Shown here: piece by piece, positions 16,079 through 24,891 of the stretch
Layout: each line of letters opens with the position of its first letter
Numbering within the stretch: the first letter of the stretch is position 1
Assembly: GCA_900766825.1 (NCBI GenBank)
Contig: CAAFWU010000017.1
Span: forward strand, 1-64,000
Length of the DNA stretch: 64,000 nucleotides
DNA from: Bacteroidales bacterium
GTDB lineage: Bacteria > Bacteroidota > Bacteroidia > Bacteroidales > Marinilabiliaceae
Reading direction: 5' to 3'
Program-made: the position numbers and the translations under genes
The notes under the pieces: model-generated
Told to the model about the DNA's origin: nothing
The model's database searches: none
The model's input: the letters and a program-made list of their open reading frames with translations, nothing else

Positions 16079-19000
16079 ATGGTAAAAGATAATTTAAGAC
16101 TTCTTGTAGAAAGATTCCAAGAAGCAAAAAATAATGGGCAGCTTCAAGGCTCGTCTGAGGCGACAATGAGAACATGGATTGATGAATTACTTTCCGTGTT
16201 TGGTTGGGATGTGCAGAATACCCAACAGGTACTTACTGAACATTCCCTTGGTAAGGAAGAAAAAAAGAAGCTCCAAGAAATAGGTTCTACAAACACCCGA
16301 CCCGATTATACACTGGTTAATGGTAGGGTAATGCTTGCATTTGTAGATGCCAAAAGTCTCGCGGTCAACATAGAGAATGACAAAGACGTTGCATTCCAAA
16401 TACGTTCCTATGGCTGGTCCATAGGTGCTCCTTTTTCGATTGTAACAAATTTTGAGCAAATTGCAATATACGACTGTTCAACTATGCCTTATGTAACTGA
16501 TGAAGCCAGTTATTCAAGACATTACTATTTTACTGTCGATCAATTTGTTGAGTATTTTGAGATTCTGAACACTTTTTTATCCCGAGTTAATGTTATCTCT
16601 AGAAAAGTTAAATTTATTGCACAGGGAGGAAATACTCTTGACGAAAAGTTCTCTTTTCTTCTAGGTTCTATACGTAAAAATATTGCTAAAGCCATCCTTG
16701 ATAGTAACGATATAAATGGTGTGGACTTACTGAGCTATTATGTGCAAACTATCATAAATCGAATCCTCTTCATCCGTGTATGTGAATCCAGAGGACTTGA
16801 AGAAGAAGGACTTCTTAATAAATTCTGTGAAACAGATTTTTGGTCAGAATTCAAAAATAGCTCATATATCGAGTTCTACGATCATTACGATGGACCTATG
16901 TTCAAAAAGATTCCTCCACTCCAAAGCCTCTCAATTAACAATGAAGCTTTGGTAGAATTCGTTAGGAATCTCTACTATCCCTCACCATACAGATTTGATG
17001 TGATACCTCTCAAGACTTTAAGTGATATTTATGACCTTTTCCTTGGTTACCAATTGGTTGCTAAGAATGGAGAAGTGACAGATGAATTAAAGTCGGAGTT
17101 CAAAAAAAGCAATGGTGCAGTTACAACACCATTTGCTTTGGTTAATCAGGTTATAGAATCGACTATGCCTCAAACAGAGATACAAAGACTCCCTTTGGAT
17201 GACATTCTCGACCTTAGAATTATTGATATTGCCTGTGGAAGTGGAGTATTCCTCATAGGAACATATGACTTTTTAGTCAATGTTATAGAGCAAAAGATAG
17301 CATTTGGCGACAATATACCCCAAAGTTACTTTGTTATTATTGACGGCAAAGCTAAACTTACTGTTGAAGGTCGAAAAGCAATCATCAACAATTGCATTTA
17401 TGGTGTTGATATAAATCCAGAAGCTGTTGAAGTAGCAAAATTATCTCTTTCTTTGAAGCTTGTGGATGATTATGCTCCAAAAGATTTTGGCTCCGTAGGG
17501 CTCTTGGGGTCACAGATTCTTAAAGGTATTGGTTCTAATATTAAATGCGGCAATTCCCTCGTTGGATCTGATATTGAAGAAGTATGTCCTTGGATTTCAG
17601 AAAATATTGACGAATTAAAAGCAACGAATGCCTTTGAATGGAGAACTTCATTTCCTGAAGTTTTTACTAAGGGCGGATTTGATTTTGTTGTAGGTAATCC
17701 TCCTTATGTCGAAGTAAAGAATTATAATGTAAATCTGCCTGCTATGGCAGACTATATCAAGAAGGTGTATGTCTCGAGCAAAAATGGAAAAATCGACCTG
17801 GCAATTCCTTTCATTGAAAAGGGAATCAAGTTACTCAATAGTACTGGACGTTTGGGTTACATTGTTCAAAAGCGCTTCTTTAAGGATCAATATGGAAAAG
17901 GTATTCGAAAGCTACTTACCAATGATAAGGAATATCTTTTGAATGGTATTTATGATTACGAAAAAACCGATCTTTTTGCAGGGCGAACTACATATGTAGC
18001 TGTATTGGTATGCGACAAAAATTCTTCAAATAATAGCAATGTTTGGTATATGAATTCCTTGGATAGTAACAAGAATCAGTTGCTCTCGTCAAAATCCCTC
18101 TCTGACACTCCTTGGAATTTCGAAAGTGCTCAACTAAGTGCTATAAGAATGAGACTAACTGAAAATCTGGGAACACTTAAAGATATTTGCAATGTAAAGG
18201 TTGGTGTTCAGGTTTTGTGGAACAATGCATTCCAGATTGTTGCAGATAAGATAGAGAACGACTTGATTTATGGTCATTCTGCAATCGACAAAGAAATAAT
18301 CGTTGAATACGACTCATGTAAGCCATTACTTTGCAACGAACAATTTGCGCCTTTAACAAAGCGTGACTATAAAACCTTTGCTCTTTTCCCATATTCCGTG
18401 AGTGATGAAGGTGAAGTTACAGAGTTAACTATCAACGAATTTACTGAACTTTACCCTAAAGCAGGAGCGTATCTTGCAAAGCATAAGAGACTGATTTGTA
18501 GTAGTGTTGAGACCTTACCTCAAAAGAATAAGGACTACAATATGGAGGAGCACTGGCACTTATTTACACGCGCAAACAACCATGGCGCTGTTTATCAGAA
18601 ATTGTGCGTTCCAATGACTGCTCAATACCCCCAGGCTTCAGTAGTGCTTGACAAGCATGTTTATTGCGATAATGCAAACATGTTCTTTGTCCAGATTCCC
18701 AATATAGATGAGACTCATTTGTATGCTCTGGCAGGAATTATCAATTCAACAATATTTAATACGTTTGCAAGATCAATCGCAAATCCTCAAAGAGGCGGAT
18801 ATTACAAATTCAACAAACAGTTCTTGGATCCTGTCCCTGTGCCAAAACAGGCCTTTTGGGAATGCAACAAAGAAATAAAGAAGCTTGCAGAAATAGCAAA
18901 ACGAATAGAAGAAACAAACGAGGAGATCCGCAATAGCGCATGGGGACAAACATCAGGCCTTGTGCTTTCCCTGAAAGGATTGTGGTGCCAACTTGACAAT

Positions 19001-19099
19001 CTATGTATGAAGCTCTATGGCATCAAGAATATTGATGAAAAAGCATTACTAAACTCAATAGTACGTAACGATAGAAATCCATATGGACAAGAAAGTTAA
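16079..19099 (+). CDS. Fused restriction endonuclease-adenine methyltransferase (Type IIG-like)
   Basis: 1006 residues. The N-terminus has a PD-(D/E)XK-like site (RPDYTLVNGRVMLAFVDAKS: Asp76, Asp90, Lys92) like that of HsdR_N nucleases. A helical connector is followed by an N6-adenine methyltransferase domain with SAM motif I (DIACGSGVF, about 383) and catalytic motif IV NPPY (about 540), typical of the Eco57I class. The last 400 residues, including NSTIFNTFARSIANPQRGGYYKFN, look like a TaqI/Eco57I target-recognition domain. One protein could thus cut and methylate. It overlaps the next gene by 17 bp. AT-rich and unlike flanking genes, so probably acquired. Target sequence cannot be read. Confidence 0.85.
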   Translation: MVKDNLRLLVERFQEAKNNGQLQGSSEATMRTWIDELLSVFGWDVQNTQQVLTEHSLGKEEKKKLQEIGSTNTRPDYTLVNGRVMLAFVDAKSLAVNIENDKDVAFQIRSYGWSIGAPFSIVTNFEQIAIYDCSTMPYVTDEASYSRHYYFTVDQFVEYFEILNTFLSRVNVISRKVKFIAQGGNTLDEKFSFLLGSIRKNIAKAILDSNDINGVDLLSYYVQTIINRILFIRVCESRGLEEEGLLNKFCETDFWSEFKNSSYIEFYDHYDGPMFKKIPPLQSLSINNEALVEFVRNLYYPSPYRFDVIPLKTLSDIYDLFLGYQLVAKNGEVTDELKSEFKKSNGAVTTPFALVNQVIESTMPQTEIQRLPLDDILDLRIIDIACGSGVFLIGTYDFLVNVIEQKIAFGDNIPQSYFVIIDGKAKLTVEGRKAIINNCIYGVDINPEAVEVAKLSLSLKLVDDYAPKDFGSVGLLGSQILKGIGSNIKCGNSLVGSDIEEVCPWISENIDELKATNAFEWRTSFPEVFTKGGFDFVVGNPPYVEVKNYNVNLPAMADYIKKVYVSSKNGKIDLAIPFIEKGIKLLNSTGRLGYIVQKRFFKDQYGKGIRKLLTNDKEYLLNGIYDYEKTDLFAGRTTYVAVLVCDKNSSNNSNVWYMNSLDSNKNQLLSSKSLSDTPWNFESAQLSAIRMRLTENLGTLKDICNVKVGVQVLWNNAFQIVADKIENDLIYGHSAIDKEIIVEYDSCKPLLCNEQFAPLTKRDYKTFALFPYSVSDEGEVTELTINEFTELYPKAGAYLAKHKRLICSSVETLPQKNKDYNMEEHWHLFTRANNHGAVYQKLCVPMTAQYPQASVVLDKHVYCDNANMFFVQIPNIDETHLYALAGIINSTIFNTFARSIANPQRGGYYKFNKQFLDPVPVPKQAFWECNKEIKKLAEIAKRIEETNEEIRNSAWGQTSGLVLSLKGLWCQLDNLCMKLYGIKNIDEKALLNSIVRNDRNPYGQES

Positions 19100-20906
19100 T
19101 ACTCTTATAAAAACTTACTCTGACAATGAGCTTGCGTTAAATAAGCTCGTTGTCACTTCGTATATTCGATATAACAATCTTAATGTTAAGGATGGCTATC
19201 TTATGCCATTCGTGGTAACTGAAGAAAAAGAACTAAAAGAAGAGATAGAACTTCTCAGTAAAAGTTGTACGATTGAGGACGTAATCAATATTTTTGAACT
19301 TGCCATTCCTGAATCTGAACAGACGGTCAATGGGGCAGTTTATACTCCGAAGTACATACGAGATTATATAGTTCGACGAGTTCTTGACCATGCAAATAAA
19401 GAGTTGTCAGAACTATTATGTGCTGACATCTCTTGTGGTTGTGGTGCTTTTTTGTTCACATTATTAGTTGAAATACATGAACGAACAAACCTTTCGTGTA
19501 GAGATATATTACAAAGACTTTACGGTACTGATATAAGCTCAAATAGCATTGGTAGAGCCAAGATTTTGCTTGCTCTTGCAGCATTAGAATATGGTGAGAC
19601 AATTTATAATGAGGATTTTCGTCTATATACAGGAGATTCTCTAATATACGATTTTATGTCGATGCCTGCTGTTTGCGAAAATGGAGGTCTTGATATTATT
19701 GTAGGTAATCCACCGTATGTTCGTTCCAAGAATATTGATGTTGAGACTAAGAAAAATCTTCCTTTATGGAGTACATCGAAGATAGGTAATGCTGATTTGT
19801 ATATACCTTTCTTTGAAATTGGATTAAGTGTGCTAACTGACGAAGGTCTGCTTGGATATATCACTGTAAATACTTTCTTCAAGAGTGTTAATGCAAGAAT
19901 ACTACGAAACTTTTTAACATCTAACAATTATTCGCTGAGGATTATTGATTTTGGAGAGCAAAAAGTCTTCAAGAAGAAACTTGCATATACATGTTTGGCT
20001 TTCTTGTCAAAGACTCAAAGCAAATCTATTTCCTATATAAAAGCAAATATTGCAGAAGTTGAAAAGCAAATTGAGTTCGCATATAATCAAATAGATTTTG
20101 CATTGTTGGATAATCATCGAGGATGGCACTTAAATGAAGCTGGTACCCTTGCAAATATTAGACTCATTGAGAATGCAGGTATTCCTTTGGGTGATTCATA
20201 TGTCATGAAGAATGGCATAGCAACATTGGCTAATGATATATTTATCTTCAAGCCTGAGAAACTTGATAAAGACTATTACTATCTTTTAAGAGAAGGAATT
20301 GAATATAAGATAGAAAAAGGTATATGCAGAAGTATCATTAAACCAAATATTATTAAATCAGAGGATGATATTCCTATAAAAGAAGAAAGGATTATTACGC
20401 CTTACGATGCAAATAACAATGTTATTCCTGAAGATTTTTTCAGAGAAAATTATCCGATGGCTTACCAATATCTATCAGCCCACAGGAAAACTCTTGATGG
20501 TCGAGATAAAGGAGAAGGTGACTATGGAGCATGGTATGCCTTTGGAAGAACCCAGGCTATCGCTGATCGAGGGCTAAAACTGCTGTTTCCTTATATGAGT
20601 GACGTTCCTCATTTTATTTATACGAATCAAAGAGAGATGATGATTTATTGTGGATATGCCATTTATCATGAATCAGAATCTGAATTACTCTTCTTGAAAA
20701 AGGTCTTGGAATCAAGCGTATTTAACTATTATATGAGAAACTCTAGCAAGCCGTATTCTGCAGGGTATTATTCATATGCTAAGAACTATGTGAAGAACTT
20801 TGGTATGTATCCATTCTCGGATGAACAAAAAAGTTATGTTCTTGCCATGAATACTCAAGCAGAGGTTGATGCATATATTCAAAGTTTATATCGAATTAAC
20901 ATATAG
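19083..20906 (+). CDS. Second adenine-specific DNA methyltransferase (Eco57I-like)
   Basis: 607 residues. SAM motif I is DISCGCGAF (about 115) and motif IV is NPPY (about 209), followed by a C-terminal region (GWHLNEAG, RTQAIADRGLKLLFPYMSDVPHF, SSKPYSAGYYSYAKNYVKNFG) of the target-recognition type. There is no nuclease domain. It overlaps the fused enzyme by 17 bp, so the two are translationally linked. A solo methylase beside a IIG enzyme usually methylates the other strand of an asymmetric site. Same AT-rich composition as its partner. Confidence 0.87.
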   Translation: MDKKVNTLIKTYSDNELALNKLVVTSYIRYNNLNVKDGYLMPFVVTEEKELKEEIELLSKSCTIEDVINIFELAIPESEQTVNGAVYTPKYIRDYIVRRVLDHANKELSELLCADISCGCGAFLFTLLVEIHERTNLSCRDILQRLYGTDISSNSIGRAKILLALAALEYGETIYNEDFRLYTGDSLIYDFMSMPAVCENGGLDIIVGNPPYVRSKNIDVETKKNLPLWSTSKIGNADLYIPFFEIGLSVLTDEGLLGYITVNTFFKSVNARILRNFLTSNNYSLRIIDFGEQKVFKKKLAYTCLAFLSKTQSKSISYIKANIAEVEKQIEFAYNQIDFALLDNHRGWHLNEAGTLANIRLIENAGIPLGDSYVMKNGIATLANDIFIFKPEKLDKDYYYLLREGIEYKIEKGICRSIIKPNIIKSEDDIPIKEERIITPYDANNNVIPEDFFRENYPMAYQYLSAHRKTLDGRDKGEGDYGAWYAFGRTQAIADRGLKLLFPYMSDVPHFIYTNQREMMIYCGYAIYHESESELLFLKKVLESSVFNYYMRNSSKPYSAGYYSYAKNYVKNFGMYPFSDEQKSYVLAMNTQAEVDAYIQSLYRINI

Positions 20907-20915
20907 GAAATATTG

Positions 20916-20972
20916 ATGGAGAATTATGCCATAAAAGGAGTGAAAGATTTTACGGCAAGCTACATAGGTTAA
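20916..20972 (+). other. Possible remnant of a third restriction-operon gene
   Basis: An 18-codon ORF (MENYAIKGVKDFTASYIG) starts 10 bp after the methylase stop on the same strand and ends at a TAA. Its spacing suits a translated third cistron. It may be the start of a gene lost when the right end of the island was deleted; it may also be chance. Confidence 0.25.
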
Positions 20973-21034
20973 TCATCTTCCCAAGAATGCGAACTTTTAT
21001 GTCTTGTTTAACTTGAAATTGTTCATGTGTAGTG

Positions 21035-21087
21035 GTGGACCAAAGCGTGGACCAAATTTTTGAGCTTCGTGAGCTACGTGGACCAAA
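21035..21087 (+). repeat. Three copies of GTGGACCAAA
   Basis: GTGGACCAAA occurs at 21035-21044, 21047-21056 and 21078-21087, with an inverted GTCCAC at 21114-21119. It sits in the 355-bp gap at the right edge of the restriction island, where I see no gene. It could be a regulator site or an insertion boundary. Confidence 0.6.
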
Positions 21088-21261
21088 TCTTGGCTGTTTT
21101 TTTGTCCACCGCCAGTACAAAGTTAAATCTTGGTCCGATATTTGTTCTCATAAAATCCACCATAAACTGCATTCTTATTAAGAGACTTTATATTTCGCTT
21201 CCCTTTTGTGAAAAGCCTCTTTTTCAGCGTTTTTATGAAAGCATTTTTGTTTTAAATGTGT

Positions 21262-21612
21262 TCAAGTTTGAGCGTTCAGAAACAGCCCAAAATAATGTTG
21301 ATGTAGTTGCCTCATAACCACAACCTCGTTGTATTCGCCCACCGCAGGCTGTGCCCCAATTGGCAGTCGGGGTGTGCCACCCATAGCCGACTGGGTCTTG
21401 TAAACGAACCGTATGTCTTGACCCTCGAATGCTATCTTTGCATTGCTCTCAGCTTGCCCCTCAGCTACTTTTCTTTCCAATCCGTTGGTCTCCTCGCTTG
21501 ACATTGCGGCCGAGTCTGCATCTGTAGAACCGTTGTTGTTCTGGTTGCTCGAACCCGAGCAAGATTGCAATGCCAGAGGCAAGGCAAATATTATGTAGGC
21601 AATCTGTTTCAT
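21262..21612 (-). pseudogene. Truncated YD-like lipoprotein (fifth family member)
   Basis: 116 codons. Lipobox LQSC gives Cys18; the acidic/Asn linker and the block IRFVYKTQS match the start of the four paralogues at 9.9-15.3 kb, but the sequence loses family likeness soon after and stops, with none of the repeat blocks, GGVDSV or the C-terminal motif. It keeps an intact leader. It lies just right of the restriction island, so it may have been cut when the island arrived or by recombination between paralogues. A short product could still be made. Confidence 0.6.
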
Positions 21613-21799
21613 AACAGTTTATTTTTCCATTTCTGCTAAACACTGCTTTTTTTCTCAGCATTCTTTATTACGAAACGTACTTTTCTGTGTCGCAAAACGT
21701 ACTTTCTGTATCTATGAGCGAGTAAATCTCTTTTTGTCACGCATTGAGCTGGTGATTATAAAAAAAAACACATTCCTCATCATCGATGTGGAATGTGCA
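21613..21799 (-). repeat. Lipoprotein leader, copy B (hairpin and paired boxes)
   Basis: Near-identical to 15396-15557. AAACGTACTTT boxes lie at 21673-21683 and 21695-21705 (22-bp step). The 33-nt hairpin at 21767-21799 is followed on the minus strand by nine Ts, so here it also works as a terminator for the WYL gene upstream. Confidence 0.7.
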
Positions 21800-21869
21800 C
21801 TGTATCTGGTTTTAAGGTTCGCGTGATGTCTATGTTGGCAACCGTGGTTTTGTCTTTACACTTTAGTAC

Positions 21870-22814
21870 CTAACCCTCTGTTTCGTATTGCATCTTCATC
21901 TCGTTGAGCGAATCTACAATCATGTCTATGAGCGATTTAGGTTCTAAAACCTTGACGCGAGCGCTACGGGAGAGTATGTAGCCCACAAAATCCCATGTGG
22001 GCGATATGTTGTTCAGTTCAAAGTCGGTGTAGCCATTGGTTTCGTTCACAATGTGTTGCGATGGGTGTATGGGCAGGTCTTTGATTGCCATGGCTTCGCG
22101 ACCATAGGCTCGGATCAGAACTCGTTGGGGTGCAACATTGTCATCGTGCATAACACCAAATGTGGTTGCAAAGTATCGTTCGGCATCAAAACCTTCGTCC
22201 ATAACAAAGCTCTGACCATTGGGCTCGATCTGTTGTATGCGGTCGAGTGAGAAAATGCGCAGTCCGTCGCACTCTTTTTCGCCCTCTTGGTCAATTTTGC
22301 GTATTCTGCCCACCACATACCACCGGCGTTTGAATAGTTTGAGGCAGTAGGGGGCTATGACATAATGTTTTGGCTCTGTGGAAACGTATTTCATGTAGGT
22401 CATGTTGAGTTCTTTGCTCTGTTTCATGGCCTCTATGATTGTGCGCAGCGAGCCCGTGGCCGATGGAATTGGTTCCAACACAATGCGATGGCTTATGCTC
22501 ACGCCGTCGCTTAGCATGTTGTTAACGCTCAGTGTGTTCAGCATCCAACGTTGTATGCTGCCATCGCGTATCTCGTCCTTGTTGCTTATGTAGTAGCTGT
22601 AGTCTGAATTTCTCTTCTCGCACTCAATGCAGATGCCAAAGATGTCCTGAATGTCCTCCTTATATCTGTTGAAGGTTGAGCGCGGTAGTGGTCTCCCATC
22701 GCCAATGGACGATCGTTGCCACATTTCACTTATCTCCCTCAGTGTTATGCTCTTCCGCTCCAGTATGGTGTTGACTAACCAAATGTATTTCTTGAAAATG
22801 TATGATGTAGACAT
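21870..22814 (-). CDS. WYL-domain transcriptional regulator
   Basis: 314 residues. The N-terminus (1-75) is a helix-turn-helix segment (SITLREISEMWQRS, LPRSTFNRYKEDIQDIFG). The middle and C-terminus form a WYL domain, with HYVIAPYCLKLFKRRWYVVGR and FSLDRIQQIEP. WYL proteins bind ligands, often nucleic acid or nucleotides, and are common regulators of DNA-damage and defence genes. It lies between the restriction island and the initiator tRNAs, transcribed toward the truncated lipoprotein gene. A palindrome 44 bp upstream of its start may be its own operator. Confidence 0.88.
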   Translation of the reverse strand: MSTSYIFKKYIWLVNTILERKSITLREISEMWQRSSIGDGRPLPRSTFNRYKEDIQDIFGICIECEKRNSDYSYYISNKDEIRDGSIQRWMLNTLSVNNMLSDGVSISHRIVLEPIPSATGSLRTIIEAMKQSKELNMTYMKYVSTEPKHYVIAPYCLKLFKRRWYVVGRIRKIDQEGEKECDGLRIFSLDRIQQIEPNGQSFVMDEGFDAERYFATTFGVMHDDNVAPQRVLIRAYGREAMAIKDLPIHPSQHIVNETNGYTDFELNNISPTWDFVGYILSRSARVKVLEPKSLIDMIVDSLNEMKMQYETEG

Positions 22815-22857
22815 AACGTGACTTAAAACCTTTACAGCATAAAATTACTTATTAAAT

Positions 22858-22876
22858 TGTCCCATAGTGTGGGACA
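22858..22876. promoter_or_regulatory. Palindrome upstream of the WYL gene
   Basis: TGTCCCA and TGGGACA are exact complements around a 5-nt spacer, 44 bp before the WYL start. Size and place fit an operator, perhaps for autoregulation. The rest of the 22815-23036 gap shows no gene. Confidence 0.45.
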
Positions 22877-23036
22877 GCTCCTGTCTTAGTATTCAACTTG
22901 TTGCAAAAGATTTAAGTGTAGGAGGCACAATTTGTTTGTTGTGATACTATCTTGTGATTGTTCTCAGTCTGTATATAACAAAAAAGAAAGGCGTCATCCC
23001 AAGTGAGATAACGCCCTTCAACTTTATTTACCTTAG

Positions 23037-23108
<72 letters not shown>

Positions 23109-23140
23109 ATCTGAATATCGTTTAAGATTTAAACCCTTAG

Positions 23141-23212
<72 letters not shown>

Positions 23213-23307
23213 ATATGTATCTTTTAAAGTCTCGAATCTCACTGCGCTCTATCATCTCGCTCAGTGTCGCTCAGTGTCTTGACTTGGTTTATTTCTTAAA
23301 TGCAGTG

Positions 23308-23337
23308 CAAAGTTAGTGAATTTAAATGACATTGCAA
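23308..23337 (-). promoter_or_regulatory. Promoter of the two initiator tRNAs
   Basis: On the minus strand TTG (plus 23335-23337), 19 bp, then TAACTTTG (plus 23308-23315): an exact Bacteroidota-type promoter. It is the same TTG-N19-TAACTTTG form seen before rimP. Confidence 0.8.
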
Positions 23338-23467
23338 CATCTTTGTGGCTAAGAAATATTATTTACTTGTAAAATATGTATAATTTCTATTCTATTCTCT
23401 CTTTTGAGGCTCATTCTAATCACCGTTGTAATGAAATTTTTTTAGAGAACGGTACGACACATCTGTC

Positions 23468-24691
23468 TTATCTCTTCAAAAACTCCTTTAAGTGGACGCA
23501 GTCTATGCCTTCATAGGAGCCTTGGGTGGCCAGATCGTCCATGCATACGACAATTTTGGGGTAGTTATCCTTTATCTTTAGCAAGTTTCCAAATTCACGC
23601 TCCATGGTCTCATCGGTCTGTAGCATATAGCTTACCTGTATATAGATCCGCTGCCCGTCTTGCTCTGCAACAAAGTCTATTTCGCCGTTTTGCAGCTGAC
23701 CCACATATATTTTGTAGCCCTTTTTTTTGAGATGTAGGTATACTGCATTTTCCATGAGTTTCTCAATGTCGCGGCGAATGTTGATGCCTATCAAGCGGTT
23801 GCGAAGTCCTATGTCCTCAAAATAATACTTTTCGTTTGTCTCGAATATCTTGCGCCCATGTATGTCGTATCGTTTCACCTCATCTATAATGTAGGCGTTG
23901 GTTAGAAACCCTATGTAATTTGATATCAACATTGGAGATATGGTCTGCCCTTGCGACCGCATGAATTTGCTAATGCTATTGGCCGATATGTTTTTGCCGA
24001 TGTTGTCGCTTAGAAAACTCACTATGTCGGTCAGAAAACGCACGTTGCGTATGCTCTCGCGCATTATCACGTCCTTCATAATCACGGTGTTGTAAACATC
24101 GCCCAAGTAGTCCATTGTCATCTGCCGATTGTTTAACCCAATGTGAGCCAATTGGGGCAAACCTCCGTAGGATAGGTAATCAATGAGTGCGTTTTGCTCA
24201 TCGGCTTTCTTGTGAAATTTCAGAAATTCATCATAGTCCAGACTTTGGATGTGTATCTCTATGTATCGCCCCGACAGATATGTGGCCAGTTCCCCCGACA
24301 GCATCTTGGCGTTGCTGCCAGTGATCACAATGTCGCACATCTGCTTGGCCTGATAGTTCCGAAGCGAGTTCTCGAAGCCATCGATTTCCTGTACTTCGTC
24401 AATGAACAAATAGTTTGGAACATTGTCCTTTAGGTGTGAGTCGATATATTCGTTCAGCTGGACGTCTGTTAGAATGTTTCGAAACTCTGCATACTCCTTA
24501 TTAATATATATGATGTTAGCCTCGCTTTCCGACACCTTTATCTCTTTACTTACACTTTGCAGTATGCAGCTTTTGCCCACACGTCGCTGCCCTGTGAGCA
24601 CAACTATGAGCCCTTTGCCCAAGTAGTTTAGTACCTTTTCTATGTATTGGTTTCGCCTTATGAGTTCTATCATATTGTTTCTGCTTTGCAC
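23468..24691 (-). CDS. AAA ATPase with DUF4143 domain
   Basis: 407 residues. Walker A GQRRVGKS (34-41) and Walker B YLFIDEVQE (Asp98, Glu99) define an AAA_14 ATPase; the C-terminal half (FLTDIVSFLSDNIGKNISANSISKFM, then FENAVYLHLKKKGY-like, VGQLQNGEIDFVAEQDGQ) is the DUF4143 part, with a PD-(D/E)XK-like ending (GEIDFVAEQ). These proteins are abundant in Bacteroidota, often in many copies; their job is not established. Met7 is an alternative start. Three evenly spaced AT-rich repeats lie upstream. Confidence 0.87.
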   Translation of the reverse strand: MQSRNNMIELIRRNQYIEKVLNYLGKGLIVVLTGQRRVGKSCILQSVSKEIKVSESEANIIYINKEYAEFRNILTDVQLNEYIDSHLKDNVPNYLFIDEVQEIDGFENSLRNYQAKQMCDIVITGSNAKMLSGELATYLSGRYIEIHIQSLDYDEFLKFHKKADEQNALIDYLSYGGLPQLAHIGLNNRQMTMDYLGDVYNTVIMKDVIMRESIRNVRFLTDIVSFLSDNIGKNISANSISKFMRSQGQTISPMLISNYIGFLTNAYIIDEVKRYDIHGRKIFETNEKYYFEDIGLRNRLIGINIRRDIEKLMENAVYLHLKKKGYKIYVGQLQNGEIDFVAEQDGQRIYIQVSYMLQTDETMEREFGNLLKIKDNYPKIVVCMDDLATQGSYEGIDCVHLKEFLKR

Positions 24692-24713
24692 TCTAAGTTA
24701 GCTTGAGTTTTTT

Positions 24714-24808
24714 ATTTATACAATAAATAGTTGCCCAAATCTGGATGTTTTAATTTATAGATTAAAAAGTTGGCGATAAGGGGCTGTTTTTCATTTATAC
24801 ATTAAAAA
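24714..24808 (-). promoter_or_regulatory. Three spaced 16-bp repeats upstream of the ATPase gene
   Basis: ATTTATACAATAAATA (24714-24729), ATTTATAGATTAAAAA (24753-24768) and ATTTATACATTAAAAA (24793-24808) start 39 and 40 bp apart, close to four helical turns. They occupy the region just before the ATPase start and look like cooperative regulator sites. Confidence 0.55.
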
Positions 24809-24810
24809 TC

Positions 24811-24859
24811 GCCGAAGTGCATCAAACTGGCTCAATTTTCCAGTCTGATGCACTTCGGC
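24811..24859 (-). terminator. Terminator after the S46 peptidase gene
   Basis: GCCGAAGTGCATCA (24811-24824) pairs with TGATGCACTTCGGC (24846-24859), with an inner ACTGG/CCAGT stem; on the minus strand it is followed by TTTTT. Confidence 0.85.
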
Positions 24860-24891
24860 AATATAGTGTTTCTCTTTGTAGCTAACGGCTG

